Assembly (NCBI GenBank): GCA_039707465.1
Contig: CM077643.1
Coordinates: 44,458,605 to 44,522,604, forward strand
DNA: 64,000 nt
Direction of reading: 5' to 3'
From: Rhabdophis nuchalis
Lineage: Eukaryota > Chordata > Lepidosauria > Squamata > Natricidae
Shown here one piece after another: positions 50,300-61,847 of this stretch. Made by a program: the position numbers and the translations under genes. The notes beneath the pieces are model-generated. The model worked only from the letters and a program-made list of their open reading frames with translations. It ran no database searches and was not told the DNA's origin. Each line of letters starts with the position of its first letter. The first letter of the stretch is position 1.

Positions 50300-50825
50300 A
50301 GTTGTATGAGATGGGTCTGTGACAATTTGCTTTGGCCAACTTTCCTCAGTCAACTTGTCATGGCCAACTCGCTATGGCCAACTTGTCATAGCCAACTCAC
50401 CGCGGGACAACTCACCACAACGAACTCACTGCAGGACAACTCGCTGCAGGACAACTCGCTGCAGGACAAGTGTTACACTAATATCAAAGAAACAGTGGAA
50501 TAGAATAATTAAAGAAAGGGTGCTACAGGAGGGACAAAATGAAATGTGAATGACAAAAATTAAAATTATTTTAAATTGTATTTTAAATAATTAAATTGAA
50601 TTGTTAAATTGTTCCACAGCGAGTTGTCCTATGGCAGGGCTGTCAAACCCGTAGTCTGCGGGCCGGATGCATCATGCATTGGCCACGCCCACTGCCGGTT
50701 TACCAAAGGGGGAAAAAGTCGTGCTACATCATGTAACGCTGCTGTGACGATGCAAGTTTGACACACCTATCCTATGGCAAGTTGGCTGTGGTGATTTGGC
50801 CCATGGTGAGTTGTCCCATCCCATT
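50300..50825. repeat. CAACTCGC-type repeat block with inverted right side
   Basis: The left side has repeated TGGCCAACT and three GACAACTCGCTGCAG-type units (about 50395-50470). The right side has the inverted GCGAGTTGTCC (50620-50630), CAAGTTGGCTGTGG and GGTGAGTTGTCCCA (about 50775-50817). This suggests an imperfect inverted-repeat element whose internal units also multiplied in tandem. A hAT-like element (50635-50769) is inserted on the right. Confidence 0.65.
50635..50769. mobile_element. hAT-like element, CAGGGCTGTCAAACCC family
   Basis: Ends CAGGGCTGTCAAACCCGTAG and AAGTTTGACACACCTA are inverted. Flanks are perfect 8-mers TCCTATGG (50627-50634, 50770-50777). It is 135 bp, the shortest member of the GTGTCAAACTC group. 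Confidence 0.88.
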
Positions 50826-52187
50826 ATGAGATGCCCTCTTTAGTCTTCAAAAATAAAAGCCAAGCTCTTGAGTCTAAGCCAACTGGTATCTATCTAGACT
50901 CTCTCCAGAGATCTTATTGTATATCTCTTCATTCCCAGCTGAAATAGCCAATAGCTGTATTGACTGGGAATGATGGAACTGAGACTACTTTGCTGTGATT
51001 TTGGTACAATAATTTTTCATCATCTAGTGCCATACTAGATGGTTCAAAGTTATGCCACAGGAGAACTTCAAGAACTCTTTGAAACAGATCTGTCTTTTCC
51101 TGGGACTGCCTGGTTATCTCTGCAGCTCCTGGGTGATTGCAGAAAATTTCAGGTTTGGTTTAAGGAGTTGCAAAAAAATGATTCATTAGTCTTTCCCCTC
51201 TCCCCACAAATCCAGAAGCCCCTTTGCAACCCTATTAGGATCCTATATTTTCCCTTCACTGTCTTTAGTCGTTCATTCCTCCACACAATCTTTTTGGTGA
51301 TTAAAGGAAAGATTAGAAGGTTCACTTAAGGTTATACTGATCATAAAACAAGATACTTAAAACAAATCTTTAACAGTGGAAGACATAACCCAAGGTTTTG
51401 AATTTTATAGCTGTTACGTTCCATTTTACAGAGCTGTAGATTATGAACTTTTTGCAAGTTTTAATAATACAGAAATAATATTAGTATCCTTCAGAACTTG
51501 GGGTAAAATTACGCCTTCCTTTTTCCCTTTTAGCATAATCCACAGCATTTCCAGGGCAAACCAAGGAAGATGTCAGGCCAGGGTAAAGAAAATAATTTTA
51601 TATCTGTATTATGATCTCATCTCATCTTGCTTCTTATTGGCGCAATTTTGACACTAGATTGCAACATTTTGCACCCTGGTGTGAGAAGTTTCACTTTCCC
51701 TTCTTCCGAAAAGTTTCATGAAAGGAACAGTCCGTATTTGCCATATTTGTTGCCAGACTTTCCCAACTTGGGGATGGTATTCCTCTTAATTCTCAGCAAC
51801 AAGTAGCTGCTTGAGGAACTCTGGGAATTGACTCCATGGGAATTTCCCCTCCCACACTGGGACATTTTTTTTCCTGTGCCAAGATAAACTTGATTTGCGT
51901 TACATTGGAGGGAGGGGTTGTAATAAAACCATAGGGAATTTCTACCACTGACCTAGATAGATTTGTAACTTATGTTTATAATAGCCTAGAAGATGGTTTT
52001 TTGTTTTCTTTTATTTTCCTGGAAAATAAGAGCTACTCAGGGAACTACAGTTATAAGATCCCACACTTGGCTTTCCAATTCCCTACTATTGCACAAACGA
52101 GGGTCCTTCAGCAGAAACTGGATGCTCCGGTTCAAGCAAGTTTTGTATTTCGGTAATCCTTCCATTAGCTCTGAAACCTCTACAGCA

Positions 52188-52732
52188 GGGGTCTCCAACC
52201 TTTGCAACTTTAAGTCTGAAGGACTTAAGCTCCCAGAATTCTCCAGCCAGCAAAGCCAGTGAAAACGGGCTCACAAACTGGTATTTGGTTGCCACAGCCT
52301 CCTGCTACCCTCTGCCAGTGAAAACTGAACTTGGGAGGGTTGCATTTGACCCTCCTGAGCTCTGTTTTCGGCTGTGGCGGCCAAAAATTTCATTCCATTT
52401 CATTTTATTTCATTTTATTGGACTTCTATACCGCGCCACACTCCCAAAAAGGGACTCGGGGCGGTGCATAGGAAACTAAAAACATGAATATAAACATATA
52501 CCAAAAAGAATAAATACATCATAAATAATCGATAAAATCTTATTAAATTAAACTATACCCTGTGCTAAAAACAGTGTAAAAAACCCATTTGTTAAAACTT
52601 AATTTAATTTAAAATCAGTCGGTAAAAATGAAGGTCGGGAGCCCGTTTTTGCTGACAGTCCTTTGCTGTTTCCAGGGTGGCCCCACGCGGGCCAGATCCG
52701 GCTCCCGGGCCTTGAGTTTGACACACCTGGCT
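52188..52732. repeat. Composite: half palindromic element, hAT-like end and L2 tail
   Basis: CAGGGGTCTCCAACCTTTGC to CCAGCCAGCAAAGCCAG is one arm of a palindromic element. From about 52270 the text has hAT-like CTCTGCCAGTGAAAAC and ends GCCTTGAGTTTGACACACCTG near 52729. Between about 52388 and 52620 is an antisense L2 tail (TTTCATTTTATTTCATTTTA, GGGACTCGGGGCGG). At least three insertions are merged here. Confidence 0.65.
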
Positions 52733-53399
52733 TAAGGGGAAGGGCAACCTTAATTTAGGCCTGCCCTTGAGATCAGAAGCTGGTGAGATGGGAACTGGGC
52801 ATTTCAAGCTGAAAGTAAAAAATAAAATAAAATAAGCAAAGGCGTTTTGGCTCTCACTACTGAATGTAATACTTTGCAGCTGCCTCTATACGTTTAATTT
52901 CTTCATATTTGTTTAGTAAAATGATGCTTCTTTGATTGTTGTCCTATTTTCAAGGAAAGCACAGAAATAATTTTGTCCTGTACTTGAATTGCTCTTTACT
53001 GTGAAGATTAAAGTAAGACTTCAAAATCAGATTAAGACTACTACTTCCAAAACCACCCCCGTTTCCTTCTTTTTAATTAAATCACCATAGAGAGGATTTC
53101 TAAGAGAATAATGCAAACTTTGCTAACTAACCTTGGGGGTTGGGAGCTGAGGTGGACAATGCTGGAACATTCATGGAAGTACAAAACCTGGGTATGACAG
53201 CTGAATGCATATGTTATTTACTTCTCTTTTCTTTTGATGTTTCCAAAATGAGGCCAAGAGGCTTTGGGGAATTTGAAGAAACGGCTGTTGAAGGTGTTAA
53301 CAATTTCACTGTGGTGATGGCATTCTTTGAAGGACTAGTAGTACAGTATACAAATTCAACAAATAATTAATGTTGAACAAAGAGAAAATCCTTTTTAAA

Positions 53400-55280
53400 A
53401 AAAAATCCTATGTTTTATTTGCAGTTTGTCTTTAACAACCAACATTTTTTGTGGACTTTGTAATGACTGGGTTAACATATTTTTCACAGTGCTCCCAGTA
53501 CTAATACAGTTACATATACAGAATTTTTGTCTTCCAACTTCTAACCTTAATGTGCTCCTTATAATATATTCTTTTATGTATCAATCTATATTATACTATA
53601 TTTTTTACATCCTGCTCATCGTAATACCTTTAGATATACCTAATCCTAGTCTTCCACCTCCTAATCTTAATATATTTATGTTTATAATAAATTCTATTAT
53701 GTGTGTGTGTGTTACTATTTTCCCAATTTAAACTTACCACTTATATTTATTAGTTTTCAATATAATTACTATATTGAGAAATAATATATCTCTATCCATC
53801 ATCTCTTAGCCTTTTTAGAATTTCATCATTTATTGATTTTTGGTGATTCTTTTATGCTTTTTTATTAACCTAACATTTTTGCAATTGTTTCCTCTGCATT
53901 ACCCTTTATCCCCTTCTCCTCCTCCATCTTTTGAATATCCATCCATAACTCTTTCATTATTTTTGAAAGATCTCCCCCCCCCATCCCGATTCTATTATAA
54001 CCTCATAAGGGATTATCTATTGAATTTATAGTATTTATTATTACTGTCTTTTCAGTGTTTTTATTTGCTTTTAACTTATTTTTATCTCTTTATAATTTAT
54101 TTTGCTTTGTCCCCTCCACCACTCCTTCTAATTTCTGAACTGTCTTCTGTATATTACATTCATCTTTTCCCACCATTTGTTGGGAGCCTTCTACTTTCAC
54201 ATCTTTATCTTTAAATATTCCCATCAACTTCTTACAATTCTTTGTCACTATTTCTAACATTTTTTCATAAAACTTTATCTCTTGCTGGGTCATTTTGTAG
54301 CAAGTTAATATACTGTACCTCCAATATCGCAGTATCCCAATATGTAAAAACTCCAGGAAAAAAAAGCAATTGTTACCATAATAAAATTTGGTCAATCCCA
54401 AAGTTATTACTCCAAGTTCCCTAAATGCTATAAATTTGTGATTTTCAGTCTTTGTAATTTCCAATTTACACCTTCCCAATTGTCCACATTTTAAAGTCTT
54501 ATTTATCTTTTCTTCTTTTTCTCCCCACCCCTTCTGTCACTTTTCTTCTTTTGCTTCGTAAGATTATCTGTCATGTGATGTTGATAACTCAAATTCAACT
54601 TAGCCCACCGGGTTTCTTCAAATCTGTTTTTCAGTGTACAGTTCCAATAAAGTTTTAGTATTTCATTTAATTTGCCCTATGAGATAGACTTTGGAAAAGC
54701 AATATATCCCAATAGTCACTTTTCACTATGTGGTTCGGGTTTTCCAAGCTTTCTGTTTGAAATCATCCTTTAGGTTTTTCTTTTACTTCTAGATCTTTAA
54801 TCTTTAATTTTTCTCTTTAGTTTTTAATCTTTAATCTTTCTCCATAAATTCAATCGCCACTTTTTTAACATTTGGAAATCATTTTTTTGATATTTTTAAC
54901 TTAGGTTAAATCTCTTAAGGCAACAGTTGGAAATTTTATCACCCGGTTTCACTGCTCTGTCCACACACCACTCCAGCACAAGGTCTTAGTGTCCTAGAAG
55001 TCCCAGCTTGTGACTGACCAAAAATGGCTGTTGTCCCTGCTGTTGTTCAGGAGGGCTCTCTTCAGATGAACGAGGAGATTGCGATTTCCTCGTAATTGAT
55101 GAAGCGCCTCTCCTTTCTTCACCCTTCCAGGGCAGCTTAACCCCATAGGGTGTTCCAGCAAGCAGTTGTCGGCTGCATTTCACAGAGCCTGGCAGAGCTC
55201 CACTATTTTCTAGCCGTTCTCGCCATGACATCATCATAGGTGGGATGTTCCTGCAATATGCTTCCATGTGTAGCTTATTA
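53400..55280 (-). mobile_element. Probable L1-type LINE 5' region (5' UTR and ORF1 start)
   Basis: On the minus strand, 55280 to about 54900 is GC-moderate and UTR-like. AT-rich, A-biased coding-like text follows, including a Lys/Glu-rich frame (MTQQEIKFYEKMLEIVTKNC, about 54294-54235) like the coiled-coil start of L1 ORF1. Further stops follow. The strong purine bias of the minus strand fits L1. The 3' half is absent. Identification rests on composition and a short coiled-coil frame. Confidence 0.45.
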
Positions 55281-55969
55281 AATCTTCAGCAAATGCTGAG
55301 GGTAGCCTAACACACTAAGCTAAAATGTAGATATTTTGCGGTAAGCTGTATCTGATAAAACATCCAGAATGTCCCCTTCAAGCGTGTAAATTCTGATTTG
55401 TTGCAGCTATTTGGAATAGCTGTAACAAATAGCTCTTCCATAGAATGTTTGTGTAAGTGCAATTTCACATACTTTAGAATTGTGATCTACGGGTGGTGGT
55501 TTAGCAACTTTCCCTAACCTCTCTCCTTGTTTGCTTGAAGATATAAACACGTTTTAAAATAGTAAGAACATCTAAAAGCCTGTTTTGGTTTCTATTCTTT
55601 TAGGAAATATGTACACGTTGTTCAAACCATTGGAGTTATGAGGATTCATTCTTTGCTATATTTGTAGCTTTTTTGAAAGTCTATAAGCATTTGTACTTAT
55701 TCTTCCTTATCCATCCAGGTCTCAATTGTCAGTACCTACCTACCCTTGGATGAGAAATGAAATGTTTTCCTCTTCTTCCTCAAAGGAAAAAAACACGAAT
55801 CCAGTTGCCTTTTGAAAAAGCTCCTTTGAGATCTTATCCAAGTTCTCTCCCCCCCCCCAGCTTATTTTTCTGGCAGCAGACCAGAAAACTAATATTCTGG
55901 CAATTGGAAGATGACAAAAATAACCGAAGAAGTCAAATGCAGTCTTTTCACAAGATAAAAACAAGCCTC

Positions 55970-55975
55970 TTTATT
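55970..55975 (-). promoter_or_regulatory. GPR137C: Candidate GPR137C poly(A) signal
   Basis: AATAAA on the minus strand, in TTTTAAAATAAAGAGGCTTG. A GT-rich context follows within about 30 bases. It lies where the low-repeat 3' UTR-like sequence stops. Confidence 0.55.
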
Positions 55976-57056
55976 TTAAAATGTAACATTACAATTCAAG
56001 AGAAGGAAATGAACATGGTAGAGCCAGGGTTGCCTCTTTTAGCCTCTCCAATGACTGGAGAGAAAACAGGCAAATAGTGTCAAACAAAACATACCTAAAA
56101 TACCCCATCCTTGATAAAGGCTTAATTTCTTGATTATATATAAAAAGTAGTAACGGATATAAATAAAACACAAGACTGGCCCTCTTCAATACAGTCAGAA
56201 TTTCAACAGCCATGTGAATAAAATGGACTCAAATGCTTTAATAAACTCAGCTTATGACTGGAAGGAACAGCCATCTTCATTCAATGCAATTCAGTGCAAA
56301 GACAGTTTGTGTCCCTTGGCCTTCATGCAATAGCTTTCCCTCCCAAGAAACAAACTTAAAGTGCTCCAAGTGCATTATAAAACTGATATAGGAGAAAGTC
56401 AAGGTATTTGGGGCAGAGAAAGGAACAGCTCAACTAGTCTTTGGTGGCTTGTTGAAAAAAAGGGCAGACAATTCAAGTCTTGGCTAAATTTTTGCTACAA
56501 GTCAAGGACCAGTTAAGCAGGGAGGGAAGGAGAGAGGTCTTAAGAGCAGAGCCTTATAGTAATATGCTCAAGGAATGTTTGAAATAACTCAAGTTTCACA
56601 CGTCAATACTGAAAAAGTACCTCTCTTCTTCCTACCCCAAATTTTGAACATTGTGCAGCAAATAGTTCTCCCAGCACATGTGAAATGCTGACTGCTGTGC
56701 ACATGTGATTAATACCTGAAGCTATACCTAGCTCATCTATGGAAGTCAACTCAGTGGTCCAGCCTAACTCAAGAGGAATTAAAAGGGCTCTACAGCTGTT
56801 AACTGCAGAACATACAATCTACTTGCATTGCAGCTGAGGTGAAACAGCTTGAGATTTGAAAAAAAAATGAAGCACCTCAAATTCCTCCCAATGGTTTTGC
56901 AGTCATCTCTTACAGTTTAGCCAGTCTTCTCCCAAATATATGGAGACTCTCAACTCTTAGATTGCCTCAATTATGACCCCTGGCAGACACCATAGTGGAG
57001 ATGGGATGTTTTACACACACCTGCTCTCTTCTTGCTGTAGTTCAGTTTCTCTTGTC

Positions 57057-57183
57057 TTGGCCACTTTAAGGTGTGTGAACCTCAACTCCCAGAAGTCCCT
57101 AGCCAGCCATAGGAGAGATTTCTGGGAGTTGAAGCCCATACCTCTTAAAGTGGTCAAGGTTGAGAAACACTCTTCTGGTTTGA
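57057..57183. mobile_element. Diverged palindromic element in GPR137C 3' UTR
   Basis: Left CAACTCCCAGAAGTCCCTAG and right TTTCTGGGAGTTGAAGCCCA mirror each other, with outer CCACTTTAAGG and CCTCTTAAAGTGG. It would give the mature transcript an inverted repeat. It is older than the copies at 38828 and 49959. Confidence 0.75.
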
Positions 57184-57699
57184 TAATCAGTCTTTGCTCC
57201 AGATGGCCAGTGCTCCTAATCACAATCCCACATCAGGAAATCCATCTAATTATGCAGAGAGGATCTCCACATCATCTTGAGTTTATGTGCCTTGCAGTGA
57301 GGAAGATGGAAGAACTGACAGCCTTGCCAGTGCAGCCATCTTTACAGAGAATTAGTATTGATTAGGAAGCATCTATGGAAATTCAAGAACTTCAGAAGTC
57401 TATTCCATAGCTACTCTTTGGCCAAGGAGTGAGTTGCAATACATGTTAGCAGTAACAGAGGGAGAAATGATTAGAAACAAAAACCATTTTGTTTGGAATC
57501 ATTCACCTCCGGTTGATTACTTCAATTCAGTTTTAAAATCCTTATTGAAGCAAAATGCTAAACATACTGTACAGTCCAAGACTTTTTTCCCTGACTTAAA
57601 AAAAAAAAACCTTCATGTCAGTCTTGACTCCCATACACTGCCTGTACAAGACCCTGCATTTTTGGCAAGGTTTTCATTAATGGATTGCCACTGTCTCCT

Positions 57700-57826
57700 T
57701 CTTATGCCTGAGAGGAAGGTATTGACCCAAAGTCACCCAGATGGTTTTGTGCCTAAGATGGTATTAGAATTGTCTTCTAGTTTTTAACCAGATGCATTAC
57801 CACTATACCAAACTGGCTCACACTTT
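57700..57826 (-). repeat. SINE head fragment, minus orientation
   Basis: The reverse strand begins GAGCCAGTTTGGTATAGTGG (tRNA-like A box), continues through a degenerate AATTCTAATACC and ends near GTGACTTTGGGTCAATACC. It belongs to the family at 13812 and lacks a tail. Confidence 0.7.
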
Positions 57827-59810
57827 GATTTAAGGATGGTTAAGCCACAGCTCCTTGTAATCTTCTTTGTGGGCTATATCACTGGAGATGCTAGGGTTGT
57901 TAATTAACTTCTTGAAGGCAATAGGTTCATTTGTCCCTCTTGTAACATTATGGTAGTGTTTTAAGTTTCTTTTCAACTAGGAGCGTGCAGGATCCAACAG
58001 TTCTATTCAATATAGGCACATGTACTCTTTTCACAAGGGAATAAAATGCATTTGGTCCCACCATATAGAGATTCACCAAAAAACGTGTTCAGGAAACCTG
58101 GAAGTCACCAAGAGTTCCACCAGGCTGAGATTCATACAACACTTTTAGGGAAAGGTCCTTTCAATTCTAAGACTTTAGGATTTCTTTTGCTCTAACCAGG
58201 CTGAAGGTATTGGTTGTAAGGAAAAGGTTAATCCCAAAGCTTCAAGACAATCCAGTTGTCAGAAGCCATTTGTGAAATTATGGCTGTTAACACTAGTAGA
58301 AGATATACAGTACTTCTAATTCCAGTTAAAAATGGATATACTTCAGTTTTCCACATTCTTCCAAGTTTCTCCATCCTTAAATCTTCCAGATGCATTAGGG
58401 ACTGTGTCTCCCATAATTCCCAAGTAGCAAGAAGATACTGGAAGTTGATGCTGCGCATCTAAAGGTCATCAAGTTGAGAACAGCAAATCTAAAAAATACC
58501 TCTATAAGCCTCTGCTGCCTGCAGTATAAATAGGAATCACAAACTTCTGAGTGGGGGCAGATATAATTAACACTTTCTATTAGACTGGATCTAACTGAAA
58601 ATCTTTCAGGAGATGCATCCATGGCTACAGTTGCCCTTATCTTCCCCTGCTTGCCTCATCTCTTAGTGATCTCATTGCCTACTACTGTTTCCTTGGTAGG
58701 TGGAAGGAAAAAAAATCACTTTGCTTCACATTCCAAAGAGTTGTTTTCTCAGTACCAGAGAATGATGCTCTTGGGTGGCGGTTAAGCAATCCAGGAGCAA
58801 TTTACATCTTTGTGGTTGCAAAGAAATCAGTCTTGCTTTCATTCCATTGTGGAACATCAAAGCAGTTGCCAGACAAAGCAGTGAAGGACATCTGTGCCAG
58901 TTGGCTATGCATCATCCCGAACAAGCCCACAATTCTCATAGGCCCACCCTATCTGTGACCCACTCTGAATCTGCTTTTCCAGTATAAAATAAATTACTAT
59001 TTAAAATGAAGTTATTACTGTAATGCTAGAAACAGGCCAAAACAACACAAGGACGCTGGAGGGGAATATAAGAACACATGCAACAATGGGACTTGCTCTA
59101 GCAATCTCAGTAATGATTGATGGCCAAACGTAACCACGAGCTATGTTAGCCTTGTGAGACTGGCACTTGTGCCATACTTGTAAAAATGCTCTCCAATAAT
59201 TTAAAAGCAAAAGAGATTCTTCATCCCACCCCACTTTCAAAAGTTTTCCACTGTTAAATATGTAGAGTTGTTTGTCACCATAGGAAGACGGAACAAATTT
59301 CCCAATCAGAGATGTGCAATTTAAAAGTGTTGTCTGGAACAGGCATTTCATACCATTGGAGAAGAAAGATTGGGAGGGAAGAGAACTATCCCTTGGAAAT
59401 CGTTGTTTAAAAGTGCAAATATCCATCTGGACAACAGTCACAGTCTGTTGGCCAATAAAATAGAATGCTTTCAGAATAGGCTCTCCTTTGGCTTCTGTTA
59501 TTTCCAGTACCACATAGCAACAATTTGTCTCTCCAGTCCAAAGTGCAGAGCTATGAGCCAATATTGTTCCATTCCCATATTAGAAGATCATTGGAAAATA
59601 CTATATGCATTAAGGGGAACCTGGGGGTCACTGGGAATTCCTCCAGGCCTGAGATTCATACAACACCTTCAGGGTAATGTCCTTTCAATCCTAGGATTTT
59701 AGGATTTCTCTTGCTCTAACCAGGTTGCCGCTATCAATTGTAAGGAAAAGACTGGTCCTAAACGGTTCTTCACACCTCACAGGAACCCCTCCCCCAAAGC
59801 TACTCTATGA

Positions 59811-59982
59811 TTAGTTTGGTGGCTTTGGATGTGAACTGTGATGACTTCTGGATTCCAAGCTTTCATGGCTGAAGAGCAGTGGAGCAACATCCATTGGGGG
59901 TGCAACCAAAGGTGGAATCATGATGCAGCTGTCGCTCCCTGTCAGAGAGCCGTACCACCCAGAATTCTGAGGAGTAGCCAAG
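59811..59982 (-). CDS. GPR137C: GPR137C last coding exon
   Basis: GPR137 proteins are seven-pass lysosomal membrane proteins linked to Rag/mTORC1 signalling. This exon begins after acceptor TTTTTCAG (minus strand), completes a Ser codon, and reads LATPQNSGWYGSLTGSDS. A proline-rich segment follows, with VAPPMDVAPLLFSHESLE, ending HPKPPN and TAA at 59813-59811. It encodes the cytosolic C-terminal tail. It pairs in phase (AG plus C) with the exon at 61848. The C-terminus is poorly conserved between GPR137 paralogues, so the C assignment leans on synteny next to ERO1A. Confidence 0.88.
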
Positions 59983-60258
59983 CTGAAAAATACAAAATGG
60001 AAATTTGGAGAGTAAGGCATAGAAATATCATATTGGAAAACAGCAGCATCAGAAATCAACATTACACAACCTTCTCCAACCTAAGCATCCTCCAAATATA
60101 GACTTCACTTCTCCAAATTCCCACAAACAGCATGGATATTGGGGAAGATGTTTGAACATTACAATTTATGGCTATCTGCCCATTTTAGTTGGGGGGGAAA
60201 CTTCAATTAAGGGACATATTTCTTTTCAGCAAAGGTGCCTAAATTGTGGAATGCTTTC

Positions 60259-60263
<5 letters not shown>

Positions 60264-60292
<29 letters not shown>
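60264..60292. repeat. (GT)n microsatellite
   Basis: About 14 uninterrupted GT units lie in the GPR137C last intron. Confidence 0.95.
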
Positions 60293-60295
<3 letters not shown>

Positions 60296-61091
60296 GCCAC
60301 CAGGAGCTGTTGTTCCTGAAGGAACACTTTAAAAAGCAGACAATTTATGCTCCTAATAAAGGAAGTGCAAGATAGATTCAGCAGCTTCAACATGATGTTG
60401 TCCAACAATGAAAGAGGCATGCAAAAAAACCCACCCTCATTGTACAAGGAGAGGCAGATTGTAAGAGCTTTCTGACTTCTCCTTTGTGAATGGGCAGATG
60501 GTCATTACTCCCAGGTTTGAAGTTACAAAGCTTTCATGTGTGGCTTTTGAGTCTCCAGGAGATATCTGGTTGATCCCCAGAAGAAATGAGATGTTGATTG
60601 GGCAGATCCTTTCTCATGTTTATTCATTGTTTTTAAACTACATTTTTATTATCCCGGAGTGGATATTTTTTTACTATCTATATAGAACATACAGAACCTT
60701 TATGCAGATATTACAATACGGCATAGGCCAAGAATATTGGCAGGATAAACAGCTGAAATATCATGATGTCCAAAAATGAGCAATTAAACCTGGGGTTCAA
60801 ACTGCTACCTATAAAGCAAATAACTTTGGGACTATTGCTTCTGTCCCAAATCTGCACATAGTGACAATACTGGCTTATATTAGAGAATTAACTGCAGAAA
60901 TACAGACCACTAGAACTCTTGCTTTGCATTCAACTATTTTTTTAACTGATTATGTAATACTAGCAGCACAAATTTGCACCCCATCACACTGCTTAAATGA
61001 GGAATTATGGCAGGGAGTGAAACAAGTTGTTTGTTTCCAATGGTAAAACTGCATTTCAGAATCTTACATCCCAAGTGTTCTACTTTTATAT

Positions 61092-61276
61092 GAGCTGTGG
61101 TGGTGCAGTGATTAGAATGCAGCATTGCAGGCTAATTCTGCCAACTGCCAGCAGTTCAATTCTCATCGGCTCAAAGTTAACTCATCCTTCCATTCTTCCG
61201 AGGTCAGTAAAATGAAGACCCAGATTGCTGGAGGCAATATGCTGACTCTTAAACTGAAGGCTGTAAAGCACTGGGA
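61092..61276 (+). repeat. tRNA-derived SINE, plus orientation
   Basis: A-box-like GTGGTGCAGTGATTAGAATG and B-box-like CAGTTCAATTCTCATCGG lead into ACTCATCCTTCCATTCTTCC, CAGATTGCTGGAGGCAATAT and CTGTAAAGCACTGGGA. It is the same family as 20812(-) and 45651(-). The usual TAAGTCTAAGTG end is absent where the next element starts. Confidence 0.82.
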
Positions 61277-61284
61277 AGGGGTAT

Positions 61285-61700
61285 GTATTTTTCAGAGTAT
61301 ATGCCGCACTTTTTCCCCTCAAAAAAGAGGCTAAATATCTTGGTGCGTCTTATATACTGAATACAGCATTTTTTGGGGGCTCCTGAAATCCCACCCCCTT
61401 TGCAAAAATGACCGTGCATAGCTTGTAGGAGGCTTTCAAAGAGCTCCTGGGGACTGAGGAGGGCACAAAAAAATTTTTTGCTCAATTTTTCCCCACTCCA
61501 GGAGCACTCTATAAGCTTCCTAATGCCCTTTTTGGACAAAAAAACGGGCCCATTTTCATGCAAAACTACAAACCTCCTTAGGGCTATTCATGCCCTTTAA
61601 AAAAAAAAAAGCTTTTTGGGAGGTTTGCAGAGTGCAAAAACCTTTTTTAAAAATTTGCCTCTTCAAAACCTTGGTGCGTCTTATGCTCCAAAAAATAATA
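61285..61700. mobile_element. TATAAGACGCAC-family DNA element (diverged)
   Basis: ATTTTTCAGAGTATATGCCG at the left and TGGTGCGTCTTATGCTCCAA then AAAAATA at the right are inverted ends like those at 37992 and 46254. An internal second copy of CTTGGTGCGTCTTATATACT near 61340 suggests a tandem or rearranged structure. (AAT)n follows at about 61693-61712. Confidence 0.75.
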
Positions 61701-61847
61701 ATAATAATAATACAGTAAGTGCTATTGCTGTTGCTACCTCAGGTTCCAACTAATGACTCTTCTGGTGAAATAGATGCCCCACAAGCATCAAATCTGCCAG
61801 ACTTTACTCTAAACTGTATTTCCCACCTCTTAGTAAAATCAAGTTAC

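Larger units (their letters stand above)
48707..51950 (+). other. ERO1A: ERO1A 3' UTR, end uncertain
   Basis: Sequence after the stop includes a (CA)n near 48957 and an inverted pair AACTCCTGGCA/TGCCAGGAGTT (about 49026-49082). It also includes a CR1 copy and a palindromic element. AATAAA signals occur at 50852-50857 and 51922-51927; either could end the transcript. Without RNA evidence the limit cannot be fixed. Confidence 0.4.
48707..55949. other. ERO1A-GPR137C convergent region
   Basis: About 7.2 kb lies between the ERO1A stop and the inferred GPR137C transcript end. Segments 50830-52180 and 52740-53400 are unique-looking, with no exon I recognise and some probably ERO1A 3' UTR. 53400-55280 is the probable L1 fragment, and 55280-55950 shows nothing identifiable. 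Confidence 0.6.
55950..59810 (-). other. GPR137C: GPR137C 3' UTR
   Basis: Minus-strand sequence after the GPR137C stop continues 3.8 kb to a poly(A) signal at 55970-55975, with few repeats compared with the surroundings. It contains a diverged palindromic element (57057-57183), a SINE piece (57700-57826) and a 186-codon open frame (59561-59001) that I do not recognise. Confidence 0.6.
59983..61847 (-). other. GPR137C: GPR137C last intron
   Basis: This 1.9 kb intron has donor GTAACT at 61847 and acceptor TTTTTCAG. It contains a (GT)n at about 60264-60292, a plus-strand SINE (61092-61276) and a TACCGTATTTTT-family element (61285-61700). The stretch 60300-61090 shows no recognisable feature. 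Confidence 0.85.
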
